From Rhodocytophaga rosea (GTDB lineage: Bacteria; Bacteroidota; Bacteroidia; Cytophagales; 172606-1): DNA of 64,000 nt. A program made the position numbers and the translations under genes. The stretch lies in NCBI RefSeq assembly GCF_010119975.1, contig NZ_CP048222.1, positions 8,470,501-8,534,500 on the forward strand. The letters run 5' to 3'. Each line of letters opens with the position of its first letter. The stretch's first letter is position 1. The notes beneath the pieces are model-generated. The model worked only from the letters and a program-made list of their open reading frames with translations, had not been told where the DNA came from and made no database searches. Below are positions 45,701-53,339 of this stretch, one piece after another.

Positions 45701-45787
45701 GCTCTCAGCAGTCACAAGGCAGTAGAGGAAAACTTGGCAGGTGAGCCAAATACTCCCCAAAAAAATACTCTTGGAACAATTTTGCAT
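42761..45787 (-). CDS. hybrid two-component sensor kinase with receiver and AraC DNA-binding domain
   Basis: 1008 residues in one chain. Signal peptide (to about 32); a jelly-roll carbohydrate-binding-like sensor (WRFMAGDSLQWAAPSFNDQD to about 190); seven membrane helices (about 210-415, 7TM-DISM type); a coiled coil; the histidine phosphoacceptor domain with NLAHEFRTPL (His near 486); an ATPase domain (DTGKGIPAEK, FGIGLALTKELVELHGG); a receiver (LLIIEDNSE, DLVITDLMMPRMDG with Asp near 803); and an AraC helix-turn-helix pair at the end (VDQLSEEMAMSRTQLHRKLK; VSEVAYQVGFANPASFSASF). This sensor-to-promoter layout is common for Bacteroidota regulators of nutrient genes. It lies upstream of the SnoaL-cupin-esterase-amidohydrolase row, which it may control. 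The periplasmic part is not the two-propeller form usual for glycan loci. Confidence 0.92.
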   Translation of the reverse strand: MQNCSKSIFLGSIWLTCQVFLYCLVTAESLAQDQANVLWLTDDSLQKNRSPYSLYTMPWRFMAGDSLQWAAPSFNDQDWPLTRTSYSIGNTPAGWQGIGWFRLHFDVDTSMVGKLLSFRISHMGASEIYLDGKRIGGFGKVGYSSTEQTYFPDYEPIAFSLEQPGKHVLAVRTSEFHSYLIRRIRYRQGFTIWIAPYEQMNRYIKNMVRSDGLSLVPGVGSGILALLHLFLFLFYPAKKSNLYFSVCLSFFSAAALLVFLEGQTTNLSHHQTIFYLIRSVNFAFNISSVAFVYSVCYGRQSWPIAIFYGIGITLFGLIVQLPFWPFNDVLWLGFLGLSTLEVLRVVSIGMIRKQPGVWLIGVGMLATAFVYFMSAWNVLGLLPNNPSGQGLFMSMGFLLMPFTSSLYLAQDFARTSINLEVQLKQVQTLSAQTLIQEAEKLRLVAIQKEELEQTVQERTSQIQQQADKLRKVNETKTRFFTNLAHEFRTPLTLIVGPVEQILARSQEPSTKQQASLLQTNVRRLLRLVNQLLDLSKLEAGKTSLVTSKGDLIGLVKGMLLSFDSLAVQKQITLQLHTDLEQLIMELDRDKLEKVFSNLFSNALKFTPAGGTVSVSISTEQNGSKPWVQVAIQDTGKGIPAEKTPYVFDQFYQVDASHTREHEGFGIGLALTKELVELHGGRISITSTENQGTLVTVRLPVYQQKLDTAQSEITTAFEEQARITPSEDLESLPAEEITKISELSETPDVPALPLTGELLIIEDNSEVRRFICSSLEHQYRIWEAEGGEEGISLARQHIPDLVITDLMMPRMDGYQVCRELKQDQRTSHIPVLMLTAKADLDSRIEGLQTGADSYLAKPFHQRELLAQIANLITTRQQLRDRYRRENVWQTNESELPSQEQIFLDKVKAFIEARLSDEHFGVDQLSEEMAMSRTQLHRKLKALIDYSPGDLIRLIRLQHALTLLTHNVASVSEVAYQVGFANPASFSASFSRHYGFSPHEAKKKADSPAS

Positions 45788-46404
45788 AGGCCATATAGGA
45801 AAGTAATCCGAGTATTAGAGAAAAATCCTTAAGCTAATTTAACTTTTTTACCCATTAATTTAAGGCGTTGAATGGTATATAAAAAGGGAGTTATACCCTC
45901 GTTCGGTCTCCTTGAGAAAAAATTGATTAATTTCAGATTGATAAAAAAATAAAAGTTGAAACTGTTTAAAGTTTCATATACAAACTTATAAAGTATAAAG
46001 GAATGGGCTATGCTGAATGAAACGTTATTTATTCTATTTTTTGTTACTCCATAAACAGAGCCGAATCAAAATGTGAGCTTCTACTTTAAAATTAGAGGAC
46101 GGAAAGAGAGCTGGTTTGAAATTCAGCATTAGAAGCTAACCAAAAGAGGGATTTCAAGTGACGTAGGGTATCTAAAGATAGGAAGCCTTTTAAATTCCCA
46201 AATACGTTGTCAAATTTAAATTCTTTAATCAGAAAGCAGTACTTAAGTAAATTTACAAAACAACAAAAATCAATCTTGGTTGATTTCTATCTCTTATTTT
46301 TTGCTACCTGATTAATCAACATTTACTTCCTATGCCCAATACTTAGGTGCATTATCTTTCTGAGTAATAATATTACCCATTATTGACTTGCAACAAAAAG
46401 TTAG
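45788..46404. other. intergenic, AT-rich, no gene seen
   Basis: No credible frame on either strand and no clear terminator. It should contain the promoter of the hybrid regulator gene and the 3' end of the DUF932-like transcript. Confidence 0.4.
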
Positions 46405-47379
46405 TCAGATCGTTTGGGTTGTTAAATAATGTAAAGCCGACTCATCAAGCTTATATCGATCATTGATGGTTAAGGAACTCCGGCTATTGAATAAGGCATA
46501 ATTTACAGCATTATATACTAACCATAGATTGGGTTTAACACTAAGTAATTTTTCCTCTCTTCGTAACCGGTCTTGGGCTTGTTTAGCAAGCATCCTGGGT
46601 ACCCCAATATCTGTTATAATTGATTCTGCCTCTTTAGAAACAGGTTTACTTGACAAGCGGTTATACACCTGAGCAGTTAACGATTTAGGATAATTCAGAA
46701 AGTTGTGCAGCTCTTTGGCTAGGTACTCTTTGAACCATTCATTTTTTAACCCTTTATGAGAAAATCTTTTTTGCAGTAATTCCTCTTTTGGGATATCCTC
46801 TTTTATTTCTTTGCTCACTTGTTGCTGTCTATCCTTAGATTTCTTAGGTTGACCAGCGGCTAGCCAGTTCAGATAATCCTGCATACTAATAAAATCGTCT
46901 ACCCAACCCATAAGTCCGTTACTGCAAATCTCCCGATAATAACTACTTCGCACTCTTTTTTCATTATACATCCCAATAGATGTGCCTTGTATAGTAAAAG
47001 GCGTTTTTCCATTATAGGAATTATTTATAATTACAGATTTGTAAAGCTGTTCTGAACCCATATTCACCTTTTCAGGCAGAATAATAGCAATACTAAATTC
47101 CCCTTGTGTGGTATAGCGTATATTTAGCGAGTAACCGCTGATACAATCATCAATAACGGACCGGATCAAACTGTTAGGTATCAAACTATACTCCTTACTT
47201 TGCAAAGCAAAAATATCTTTGCCTCCCAGATGTGAGTCTCCTATGATGGCTATTTGTCTATCTGTAGCAAGTAGTTGATAGCCTTCCGGAAGCAATGAAG
47301 ACAGTTCTACAGCCTCTATTGGAAAACATATATCCTCCCAGCTAGAAGCTTGCTCCAATGATGTACTAATAAAGGACAT
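46405..47379 (-). CDS. DUF932-like protein (phage/plasmid-type)
   Basis: 324 residues, no signal peptide. The middle reads SKEYSLIPNSLIRSVIDDCI, then IIINNSYNGKTPF-like (VIINNSYNGKTPFTIQGTSI) and YREICSNGLMGW, which fits the DUF932 pattern (a target-loop NS.DG..... followed by R..CSNG). The C-terminus WLVYNAVNYALFNSRSSLTI is also family-like. A lysine-rich stretch sits around 180-200. DUF932 proteins are frequent on phages and plasmids and have no settled function. The gene starts 40 bases after the orphan response regulator stop, so they form one transcript, an odd pairing. Assignment is from pattern only. Confidence 0.6.
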   Translation of the reverse strand: MSFISTSLEQASSWEDICFPIEAVELSSLLPEGYQLLATDRQIAIIGDSHLGGKDIFALQSKEYSLIPNSLIRSVIDDCISGYSLNIRYTTQGEFSIAIILPEKVNMGSEQLYKSVIINNSYNGKTPFTIQGTSIGMYNEKRVRSSYYREICSNGLMGWVDDFISMQDYLNWLAAGQPKKSKDRQQQVSKEIKEDIPKEELLQKRFSHKGLKNEWFKEYLAKELHNFLNYPKSLTAQVYNRLSSKPVSKEAESIITDIGVPRMLAKQAQDRLRREEKLLSVKPNLWLVYNAVNYALFNSRSSLTINDRYKLDESALHYLTTQTI

Positions 47380-47419
47380 ATACTATATGTTTAGTTGATA
47401 CCAGGTAATGCCACCTGTT

Positions 47420-48094
47420 TTATTGTTTCATAAGATACCCTTTTTCTGCTAGCGGATGAATCAATCTCACAGGAAAGTTTGTATCTACTTTTTTTCGCAA
47501 AAAGTTTATATATACATCTATCACTTTACTGGATGGATCAAAGCTATTTTTCCAAACATTCTCTGCAATTTCTGCTCTAGATACGAGGTTGCCTTGATTG
47601 GTTAAAAGATACGCCAGTAATGCAAATTCTTTAGCAGTTAAATCAAGTTCCGTGCCTGCCCGCTGAACCATTTTACTGTTTAAATTTACTTGGAGATCAG
47701 CTAATTTGAGAATTCTCTCTTCTTCCGGTATATCGTACCTTTTTTTATACAAAGCTTGCAGCCTTTCTACTAATTCGCCCATTGTGAAAGGTTTTATAAG
47801 ATAGGCATCCACTCCGGATTCATAATCTTTCAATTTATCCTCTATGGAGGCTAAGCAGGTTATCATCAATATAGGAATTTTCAGCTTAGCACAACGTAAA
47901 GCTTTTATCAGCTCAAAGCCATTCATTTTAGGTAGTTTGACATCCATGATAATTATATCATATGTATTTCCTAATGCCATGCTTTTCCCCATCAAGCCAT
48001 CTATCGCCACTTCTACCTCATAGCTTTGTTGCTCTAGCCCTTTTTTAAAATTCAAGGCTAATTTAGACTCATCTTCTACAATAAGAATTTTCAT
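47420..48094 (-). CDS. OmpR/PhoB-family response regulator
   Basis: 224 residues. The receiver domain (1-118) has the acidic pair ED at 7-8, the phosphoacceptor Asp51 (IIIMDVKLPKMNG), Thr84 (MITCLAS) and the Lys motif YLIKPF. The winged-helix output domain (about 130-222) has LTAKEFALLAYLLTNQGNLV and SRAEIAENVWKNSFDPSSKV followed by IDVYINFLRKKVD. No histidine kinase gene is adjacent. It is co-oriented with the DUF932-like gene and divergent from the DoxX-like gene; the gap between holds a palindrome and direct repeats that it might bind. Confidence 0.9.
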   Translation of the reverse strand: MKILIVEDESKLALNFKKGLEQQSYEVEVAIDGLMGKSMALGNTYDIIIMDVKLPKMNGFELIKALRCAKLKIPILMITCLASIEDKLKDYESGVDAYLIKPFTMGELVERLQALYKKRYDIPEEERILKLADLQVNLNSKMVQRAGTELDLTAKEFALLAYLLTNQGNLVSRAEIAENVWKNSFDPSSKVIDVYINFLRKKVDTNFPVRLIHPLAEKGYLMKQ

Positions 48095-48286
48095 AGCACA
48101 TCATATTTATAAAGTGGGACTGATAAGAAGAGTTGTTATTTTACTCTTCTTGTCAGGAGCTCTTATAATGATATAAGCTTGTTTACAAAGTCTAATCGTT
48201 TAACCTCATTCCTTTTTGTAGCTGTTGCTTATACTCAATAAAGATTTTGCTCAAAATTTTCTTGAAAGGTATCAGGAAGTTACAAT

Positions 48287-48328
48287 AAATTTTTACAATT
48301 GTAAATTAACAATTATAAAAATTTTTAC
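48287..48328. promoter_or_regulatory. palindrome and direct repeats in a divergent intergenic region
   Basis: TTTACAATTGTAAA (48292-48305) is a perfect 14-base palindrome. AAATTTTTAC occurs at 48287-48296 and again at 48319-48328, 32 bases (about three helix turns) apart. OmpR-type regulators bind repeats of this sort, and the divergent gene encodes one. The rest of 48095-48405 shows no gene. Confidence 0.45.
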
Positions 48329-48405
48329 GTATATAGCATAATCCTATACTACACATAGCAATCTTGTTAGTATCATCTTACACATTCTTTTAAATCTTGC
48401 ACGCC

Positions 48406-48864
48406 ATGAATTTAGAACATTCACTTCGACACCCGACACGGAGTAACAGCGCAAGTAATCCTCTTTGGATGGATGGCTTACGCATCCTTTTAGGCCTGTT
48501 TTTGTTTGTCAAAGGTCTATTATTTATAGAGCATACCAGCGATGTGTTTTATTATTTTGCATCTGGCCAGACTCTATTATCTGCCCATAAGGCTTCTCTG
48601 CTTGCCAGTACAGTGCATATGGTAGGGGGAACAATGATTGTCTTTGGATTTTTAACCCGATTGTCTCTTTTATTCCAGTTGCCAATTCTTATTACTGCCC
48701 TAATCATAGTGAATTTAAGACGAGGGATGTTTGTAGAAAATACAGAACTCTGGCTTTCCTTAGTAGTTACAGGACTGCTCCTATTTTTTATGATTGTAGG
48801 GCCGGGCCGTTATTCAGTAGACAATAAAATATTACGTCACAGACCTCTGGAATCGCTCAATTAA
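48406..48864 (+). CDS. DoxX-like membrane protein
   Basis: 152 residues from the ATG giving MNLEHSLRHPTRSN; a TTG three codons earlier is less likely. Four membrane helices: around 25-43 (LRILLGLFLFVKGLLFI), 66-90 (HMVGGTMIVFGFLTRLSLLF), 92-105 and 120-138. The opening RI.LG..LF.KG.LF and the helix VHMVGG..I..G are typical of DoxX-like proteins. Its role in this organism is unknown. It precedes the glutamate dehydrogenase gene by 98 bases and is divergent from the response regulator. Confidence 0.7.
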   Translation: MNLEHSLRHPTRSNSASNPLWMDGLRILLGLFLFVKGLLFIEHTSDVFYYFASGQTLLSAHKASLLASTVHMVGGTMIVFGFLTRLSLLFQLPILITALIIVNLRRGMFVENTELWLSLVVTGLLLFFMIVGPGRYSVDNKILRHRPLESLN

Positions 48865-48962
48865 AGCAACCTGTATCAAAAGGTTAATTGAAAACATAGG
48901 AAAGGGCTGGCTGCCATTATCAAGCAGTTTTTATCATATTTAGTTTACTATAAATAAAATAT

Positions 48963-50303
48963 ATGCATGCATCGGTTACAGCGTTCATGGAACGAATCAA
49001 AGCCCGCAATCCTCATGAACCTGAATTTTTACAAGCTGTCCAGGAAGTGGCAGACACAATCATTCCTTTTACAGAAGTCCACCCGAAATACAGAAAATTT
49101 AAAATCCTGGAACGTATCGCTGAACCAGAACGTGTGATAATGTTCCGCGTACCCTGGTTGAATGATCAAGGAGAGGTGGAAATTAACCGGGGATTCCGCA
49201 TTCAAATGAATAGTGCTATTGGCCCCTATAAAGGCGGTCTTCGTTTTCATTCTTCGGTAAATCTGAATATTCTTAAATTCCTGGCCTTTGAACAGGTATT
49301 CAAAAACAGTTTGACCGGCTTATCGATGGGTGGAGGCAAAGGAGGAGCAGATTTTGACCCCAAGGGAAAATCAGATAACGAAATTATGAAGTTTTGCCAA
49401 AGCTTTATGACCGAGTTATACCGCCATGTGGGGGCTGACATAGATGTGCCGGCAGGCGATATTGGTGTAGGCGCTAGAGAAGTAGGGTATCTGTTTGGGC
49501 AGTACAAACGGATCAGAGGCGAGTTTACAGGGGTATTAACAGGAAAGGGCCAGGATTGGGGAGGCAGCCTGATCCGTCCGGAGGCAACCGGCTATGGGGT
49601 AGTTTATTTTGCTTTAGATATGTTAGCTACCCGTGGAGAATCCTTAAAAGGTAAAACAGTGCTGATCTCAGGGTCAGGTAATGTAGCGCAATACACGGTA
49701 GAAAAATGTATAAGTGAAGGAGCCAAAGTAGTGACCATGTCTGATTCTGAAGGGTTTATTTATGATCCTAATGGAATTGATCAGGAAAAGCTAATCTATA
49801 TTCAGGAGCTAAAAGAAGGGAACCGGGGCAGAATTAAAGAATATGCTCAAAAATATGGGTGTGCCTTTTACCCTGGTGAGCGGCCATGGAAGATCAAAGC
49901 TGACATTGCTTTTCCCAATGCCACCCAGAATGAGTTAGATGAACAGGATGCGAAAACCTTACTAGCCAATGGGTGTATCTGTGTAGCTGAAGGGGCCAAT
50001 ATGCCTTGTACGCCTCAAGCTATCTTAGCATTCAGTCAAGCTAAAATTTTATATGCTCCCGGTAAGGCATCGAATGCCGGCGGAGTGGCTGTGTCAGGTC
50101 TTGAAATGTCACAGAATTCACAGCGCTATTCCTGGAGCAGAGAAGAAGTGGATGCGAAATTACAGCAGATCATGAAAAGAATCCACTCTATCTGTGTCAA
50201 GTATGGCACAGAAAAAGATGGCTATATAAACTATGAAAAAGGAGCCAATATTGGAGGCTTTGTCAAGGTGGCTGATGCTATGCTGGCACAAGGCATTGTG
50301 TAA
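48963..50303 (+). CDS. gdhA: NADP-type glutamate dehydrogenase
   Basis: 446 residues, the usual size of the hexameric bacterial enzyme that converts 2-oxoglutarate and ammonia to glutamate. Visible signatures: RVPWLNDQGEVEINRGFRIQ, GPYKGGLRFH, the catalytic Lys loop LTGLSMGGGKGGADFDPKGK, ADIDVPAGDIGVGAREVGYL, and the nucleotide site TVLISGSGNVAQYT with Ser-Asp after strand 2 (TMSDSEG) as in the NADP form. The C-terminus GGVAVSGLEMSQNSQRYSWS is also classical. It is a cytoplasmic core-metabolism gene with no sign of transfer, following the DoxX-like gene. Confidence 0.96.
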   Translation: MHASVTAFMERIKARNPHEPEFLQAVQEVADTIIPFTEVHPKYRKFKILERIAEPERVIMFRVPWLNDQGEVEINRGFRIQMNSAIGPYKGGLRFHSSVNLNILKFLAFEQVFKNSLTGLSMGGGKGGADFDPKGKSDNEIMKFCQSFMTELYRHVGADIDVPAGDIGVGAREVGYLFGQYKRIRGEFTGVLTGKGQDWGGSLIRPEATGYGVVYFALDMLATRGESLKGKTVLISGSGNVAQYTVEKCISEGAKVVTMSDSEGFIYDPNGIDQEKLIYIQELKEGNRGRIKEYAQKYGCAFYPGERPWKIKADIAFPNATQNELDEQDAKTLLANGCICVAEGANMPCTPQAILAFSQAKILYAPGKASNAGGVAVSGLEMSQNSQRYSWSREEVDAKLQQIMKRIHSICVKYGTEKDGYINYEKGANIGGFVKVADAMLAQGIV

Positions 50304-50549
50304 CCTATATTAAGTGTAAAAGTTGCCAGCAATACATAAAATGCTACTTAATTTATCTGGTCAGTTAAAATAACTCCCTTTTCAGGTAACTTAAAAGTAT
50401 GACGAAGGACTTTTTTATGTTTGTATCTGACATAAAAACTGTCAAACAAAATCTGAAGAAGACTGAAAATAGATCTATTGATCTTCTCCCGTTAATTAAG
50501 TACTAGAAGTCAAGCTAATCCTTAATTTAACAACTAAATAATAATAAGG

Positions 50550-51250
50550 ATGCCTAGTAGAAAAACATATCCAAAAGGAATTAAAGAAGTAGCTATTAAA
50601 CTGGCACAAAAAATAGTAACAAAAGCCAAATAGCGAGAGACTTAGGTACCACTATTGGAAGCTTTACTCGATGGAAGCGACAACTAATACAGGATTGTGA
50701 GATAGATTTCCAGGTAAATGTAAGCCTTAGGAAGATGAAATGTATCAATTAAAGAAAAAAGCCTCTCGTTTAAAAGAGGAGTACGAAATCCTAACAGAGG
50801 CAATGGGTATCAGCTCTCAACCAGGGCTTGATCTGGGATCCGCATCAAACGCCCTCTATAAGATACCTGTTGATCCACCAACTTAGAGGGCAGTTTTCAC
50901 TTGTGACACTATTAAGAATTATGCAAGTATTAAAAAGTGGTTACTACACTTAGTTAAAGCATAAGCAATGTGCGAGAATATATGAAAATGAGCAGTTACT
51001 CAAATAAATTCATTAAGTCAGTAAGGAGACTTATGATAGCCCTCGAATTCACGCTGAGTTAAAAGCAGAATGATTCAATTAGGGGGAAAAATGAGTAGCT
51101 CGGTGTACACAGCTACGAGTATGTATCAAATCTATGGATGGCTTAATTTCAAGCGTAGATTGAGCTGTGATTTTGAGAAAACTACAGAAAGTGCTGAAAC
51201 TATGTTACAATTATCCTTTATTGATACCCTGCTCAAAAGAAAAACTAAAT
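50550..51250 (+). pseudogene. IS3-type element, orfA and start of orfB, decayed
   Basis: OrfA is seen as MPSRKTYPKGIKEVAIKLAQ, then (shifted) SQIARDLGTTIGSFTRWKRQ and LKKKASRLKEEYEILTEAMG, the helix-turn-helix and leucine-zipper parts. OrfB begins as RIMQVLKSGYYTW, then SPRIHAELKAE (with shifts and stops) and a last piece resembling the NLLKRNFN stretch just before the catalytic core. The core is absent here. The 50304-50549 stretch before it has no gene. Confidence 0.7.
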
Positions 51251-51326
51251 AATATTTCAAAACTTTCTCTAAAGATATCTATTCTAAGAAGTTCAAATAT
51301 CTATTTTCAACTGTATGCGTACTACC

Positions 51327-52568
51327 TTAATTTTTTTCCGGCTTATTTTTCCATTTGAATGGTTTCTTTGATTTGCTCCCTGATTTTTTACCTTTAAAGC
51401 TTTTGCCACCTGGCCTGGCAGTAGTTGGGTTATATTTGGGCACTTCACCTAGCACTTCAGGTATTTCAATTTGGTCAATTTGTTTGCCAAGTACTTTTTC
51501 AATTCGGGCCAAGCGATATTGTTCTTTTTCGCTTACAAAGGTGATGGCTTCGCCGGTAGCTGCTGCCCTGGCAGTACGGCCAATGCGGTGTACATAGTCT
51601 TCCGGGTCAGGTACTTCAAAGTTGACAATGTGGCTGATGGCTTCTACATCAATCCCTCTGGAGAGAATGTCGGTGGCTACCAGTATCTTAAACCTGCGGT
51701 TTTTAAAATCATTCAGGGTAGCATCCCGCTCCTGCTGGGTTTTATCGGAGTGAATTCCTTGTGCTGATAGACCTATTCTGTGGAGGGAACCCACAATGTC
51801 ATTTACTTTGGCTTTACGAGAGGTGAACAAGATCATACTCTCTACCTGCTTTTCTTTGAAAAGATGTTCCAGTACACGTAACTTCTGATTTTCGTATACA
51901 TGACATACCCATTGCACAATACCTTCGGCTGGTTTAGCCATTGCAATGGTTATTTCCTCTGGTTCCACTAAGATACGTTTTGCCAGCGTACGTATTTTGG
52001 CCGGCATGGTAGCGGAGAAAAGCAATGTTTGTCTTTTAGTGGGGAGTTTGGCAATAATGCTCATGATGTCCTCATAAAAACCCATCTCCAGCATTTTATC
52101 TGCTTCATCTAAAATGACATGGCGCAGGTTTTCCAGTTTTACTTTGCCCATCTGTAAATGGGCAATCAAACGGCCGGGTGTAGCAATGATAATATCTGCT
52201 CCTTCATCCAGGGCTTTTTGTTGTTGTGAGAAATCTTCGCCATTCCCTCCGCCATATACAGCAATAGAACGCACCGGTGAATGATAAGCTAATCCATCAA
52301 TGATTCCGTCAATTTGTTTAGCTAATTCTCTGGTAGGAACAATAATAAGTGTTTTTACAAAACCACCTTCGCTGCTGATAATTTGCTCCAGGATTGGAAT
52401 TAGAAAAGCAGCGGTTTTACCGGTTCCTGTCTGGGCGCAACCAATGAGGTCTTTGCCTTGTAGGATAAGGGGAATGGTTTGTTGTTGAATAGGCGTACAG
52501 AAACTGTATCCCATATCAGCAATCCCATCTAATAATGAGGGATTTAAACTAAAATCAGCAAAAGTCAA
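51327..52568 (-). CDS. DEAD-box RNA helicase, RhlE-like
   Basis: 413 residues with every helicase motif in order: Q motif (FADFSLNPSLLDGI..MGYSFCTPIQ), I (AQTGTGKT), Ia (PTRELAKQ), TPGRL, II (DEAD in VILDEADKML), III (SAT), IV (MILFTSRKAK), V (ATDILSRGID) and VI (HRIGRTARA). The C-terminal tail after residue 375 is rich in Lys, Ser and Gly (KSGSKSKKPFKWKNKPEKN), expected to bind RNA. It unwinds RNA duplexes in ribosome assembly or mRNA turnover. It is a lone minus-strand gene lying between two collinear pieces of an IS3-type element. Confidence 0.94.
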   Translation of the reverse strand: MTFADFSLNPSLLDGIADMGYSFCTPIQQQTIPLILQGKDLIGCAQTGTGKTAAFLIPILEQIISSEGGFVKTLIIVPTRELAKQIDGIIDGLAYHSPVRSIAVYGGGNGEDFSQQQKALDEGADIIIATPGRLIAHLQMGKVKLENLRHVILDEADKMLEMGFYEDIMSIIAKLPTKRQTLLFSATMPAKIRTLAKRILVEPEEITIAMAKPAEGIVQWVCHVYENQKLRVLEHLFKEKQVESMILFTSRKAKVNDIVGSLHRIGLSAQGIHSDKTQQERDATLNDFKNRRFKILVATDILSRGIDVEAISHIVNFEVPDPEDYVHRIGRTARAAATGEAITFVSEKEQYRLARIEKVLGKQIDQIEIPEVLGEVPKYNPTTARPGGKSFKGKKSGSKSKKPFKWKNKPEKN

Positions 52569-52916
52569 TTGTATAAATGTTATGTGAAATAAATGTGGTA
52601 ATTTAATATCCAGCTATCCAATTCTACAATTTCCCAGTGGACGCATTTGCTATAAAAGCATTACAAGTAGAGAGGATATAGAAGGGCAATATATTATTAA
52701 GCCAGGAAATTATGGTAAAAGTTTCAAAAAGTAATCTTTTATTTTAATTTACAGGTGAAAACAAATGAAATTGTCGAACCTGCTACATTTGAGCAGGCAA
52801 AAGTTAAGCGAAAATAAGATTGCCGGCTAATGAAAGCTAATAGTATTAAAGCAAAAGAAAGAAAAAACACATAACTACAACTCATGCTAAGCAGCATTTA
52901 CCCTTAGCTCCGTTAG

Positions 52917-53146
52917 GATAATGCCGTTATGGAAAGTAGCTACTGTGAAAAAGGGATTTGTCTATCAACAATCTTATAAAACCCTCCAAGAGACTAAAAG
53001 AAATATTTCCTATTGTATGCAGGAGTGGTAAAACAGAAAACACAAACGAACTGAGAGGCGAAGATTGCGCCCATAGGGAATAGTCTTTTTATCCTGATAT
53101 GAGTCCGGAAGAATATGAACAAAAGGCAAGTATTACCATTAGTTGA
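52917..53146 (+). pseudogene. IS3-type orfB 3' part, decayed
   Basis: DNAVMESSY, then in the next frame KKGFVYQQSYKTLQETKRNI followed by SPEEYEQK near the end. This is the last third of an IS3 OrfB (usual: DNA.MESFF.TLK.E.VY...Y.T..EA...I....Y...R.HS.LGY.SP.E.E). Same orientation as the piece at 50.55 kb. The rest of 52569-53339 holds nothing recognisable beyond a short open tail VEPATFEQAKVKRK near 52.8 kb. Confidence 0.65.
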
Positions 53147-53339
53147 TTAACTTATTCTCCTTTTTATTAGGGAAATGCCAATAACCAATCTGTTAATAAT
53201 GTATCTTAATCTGAAAGAACCAAGCGTGTATTAACTAGATCATAATTAATGCCTATGTCACCCCGAAAAGCAAGAAGAATCAAACCTGGTTTTTCTTTGC
53301 ATTTGTTCGAAAAATTGGGAGAAGTTGGCAACTATATTG

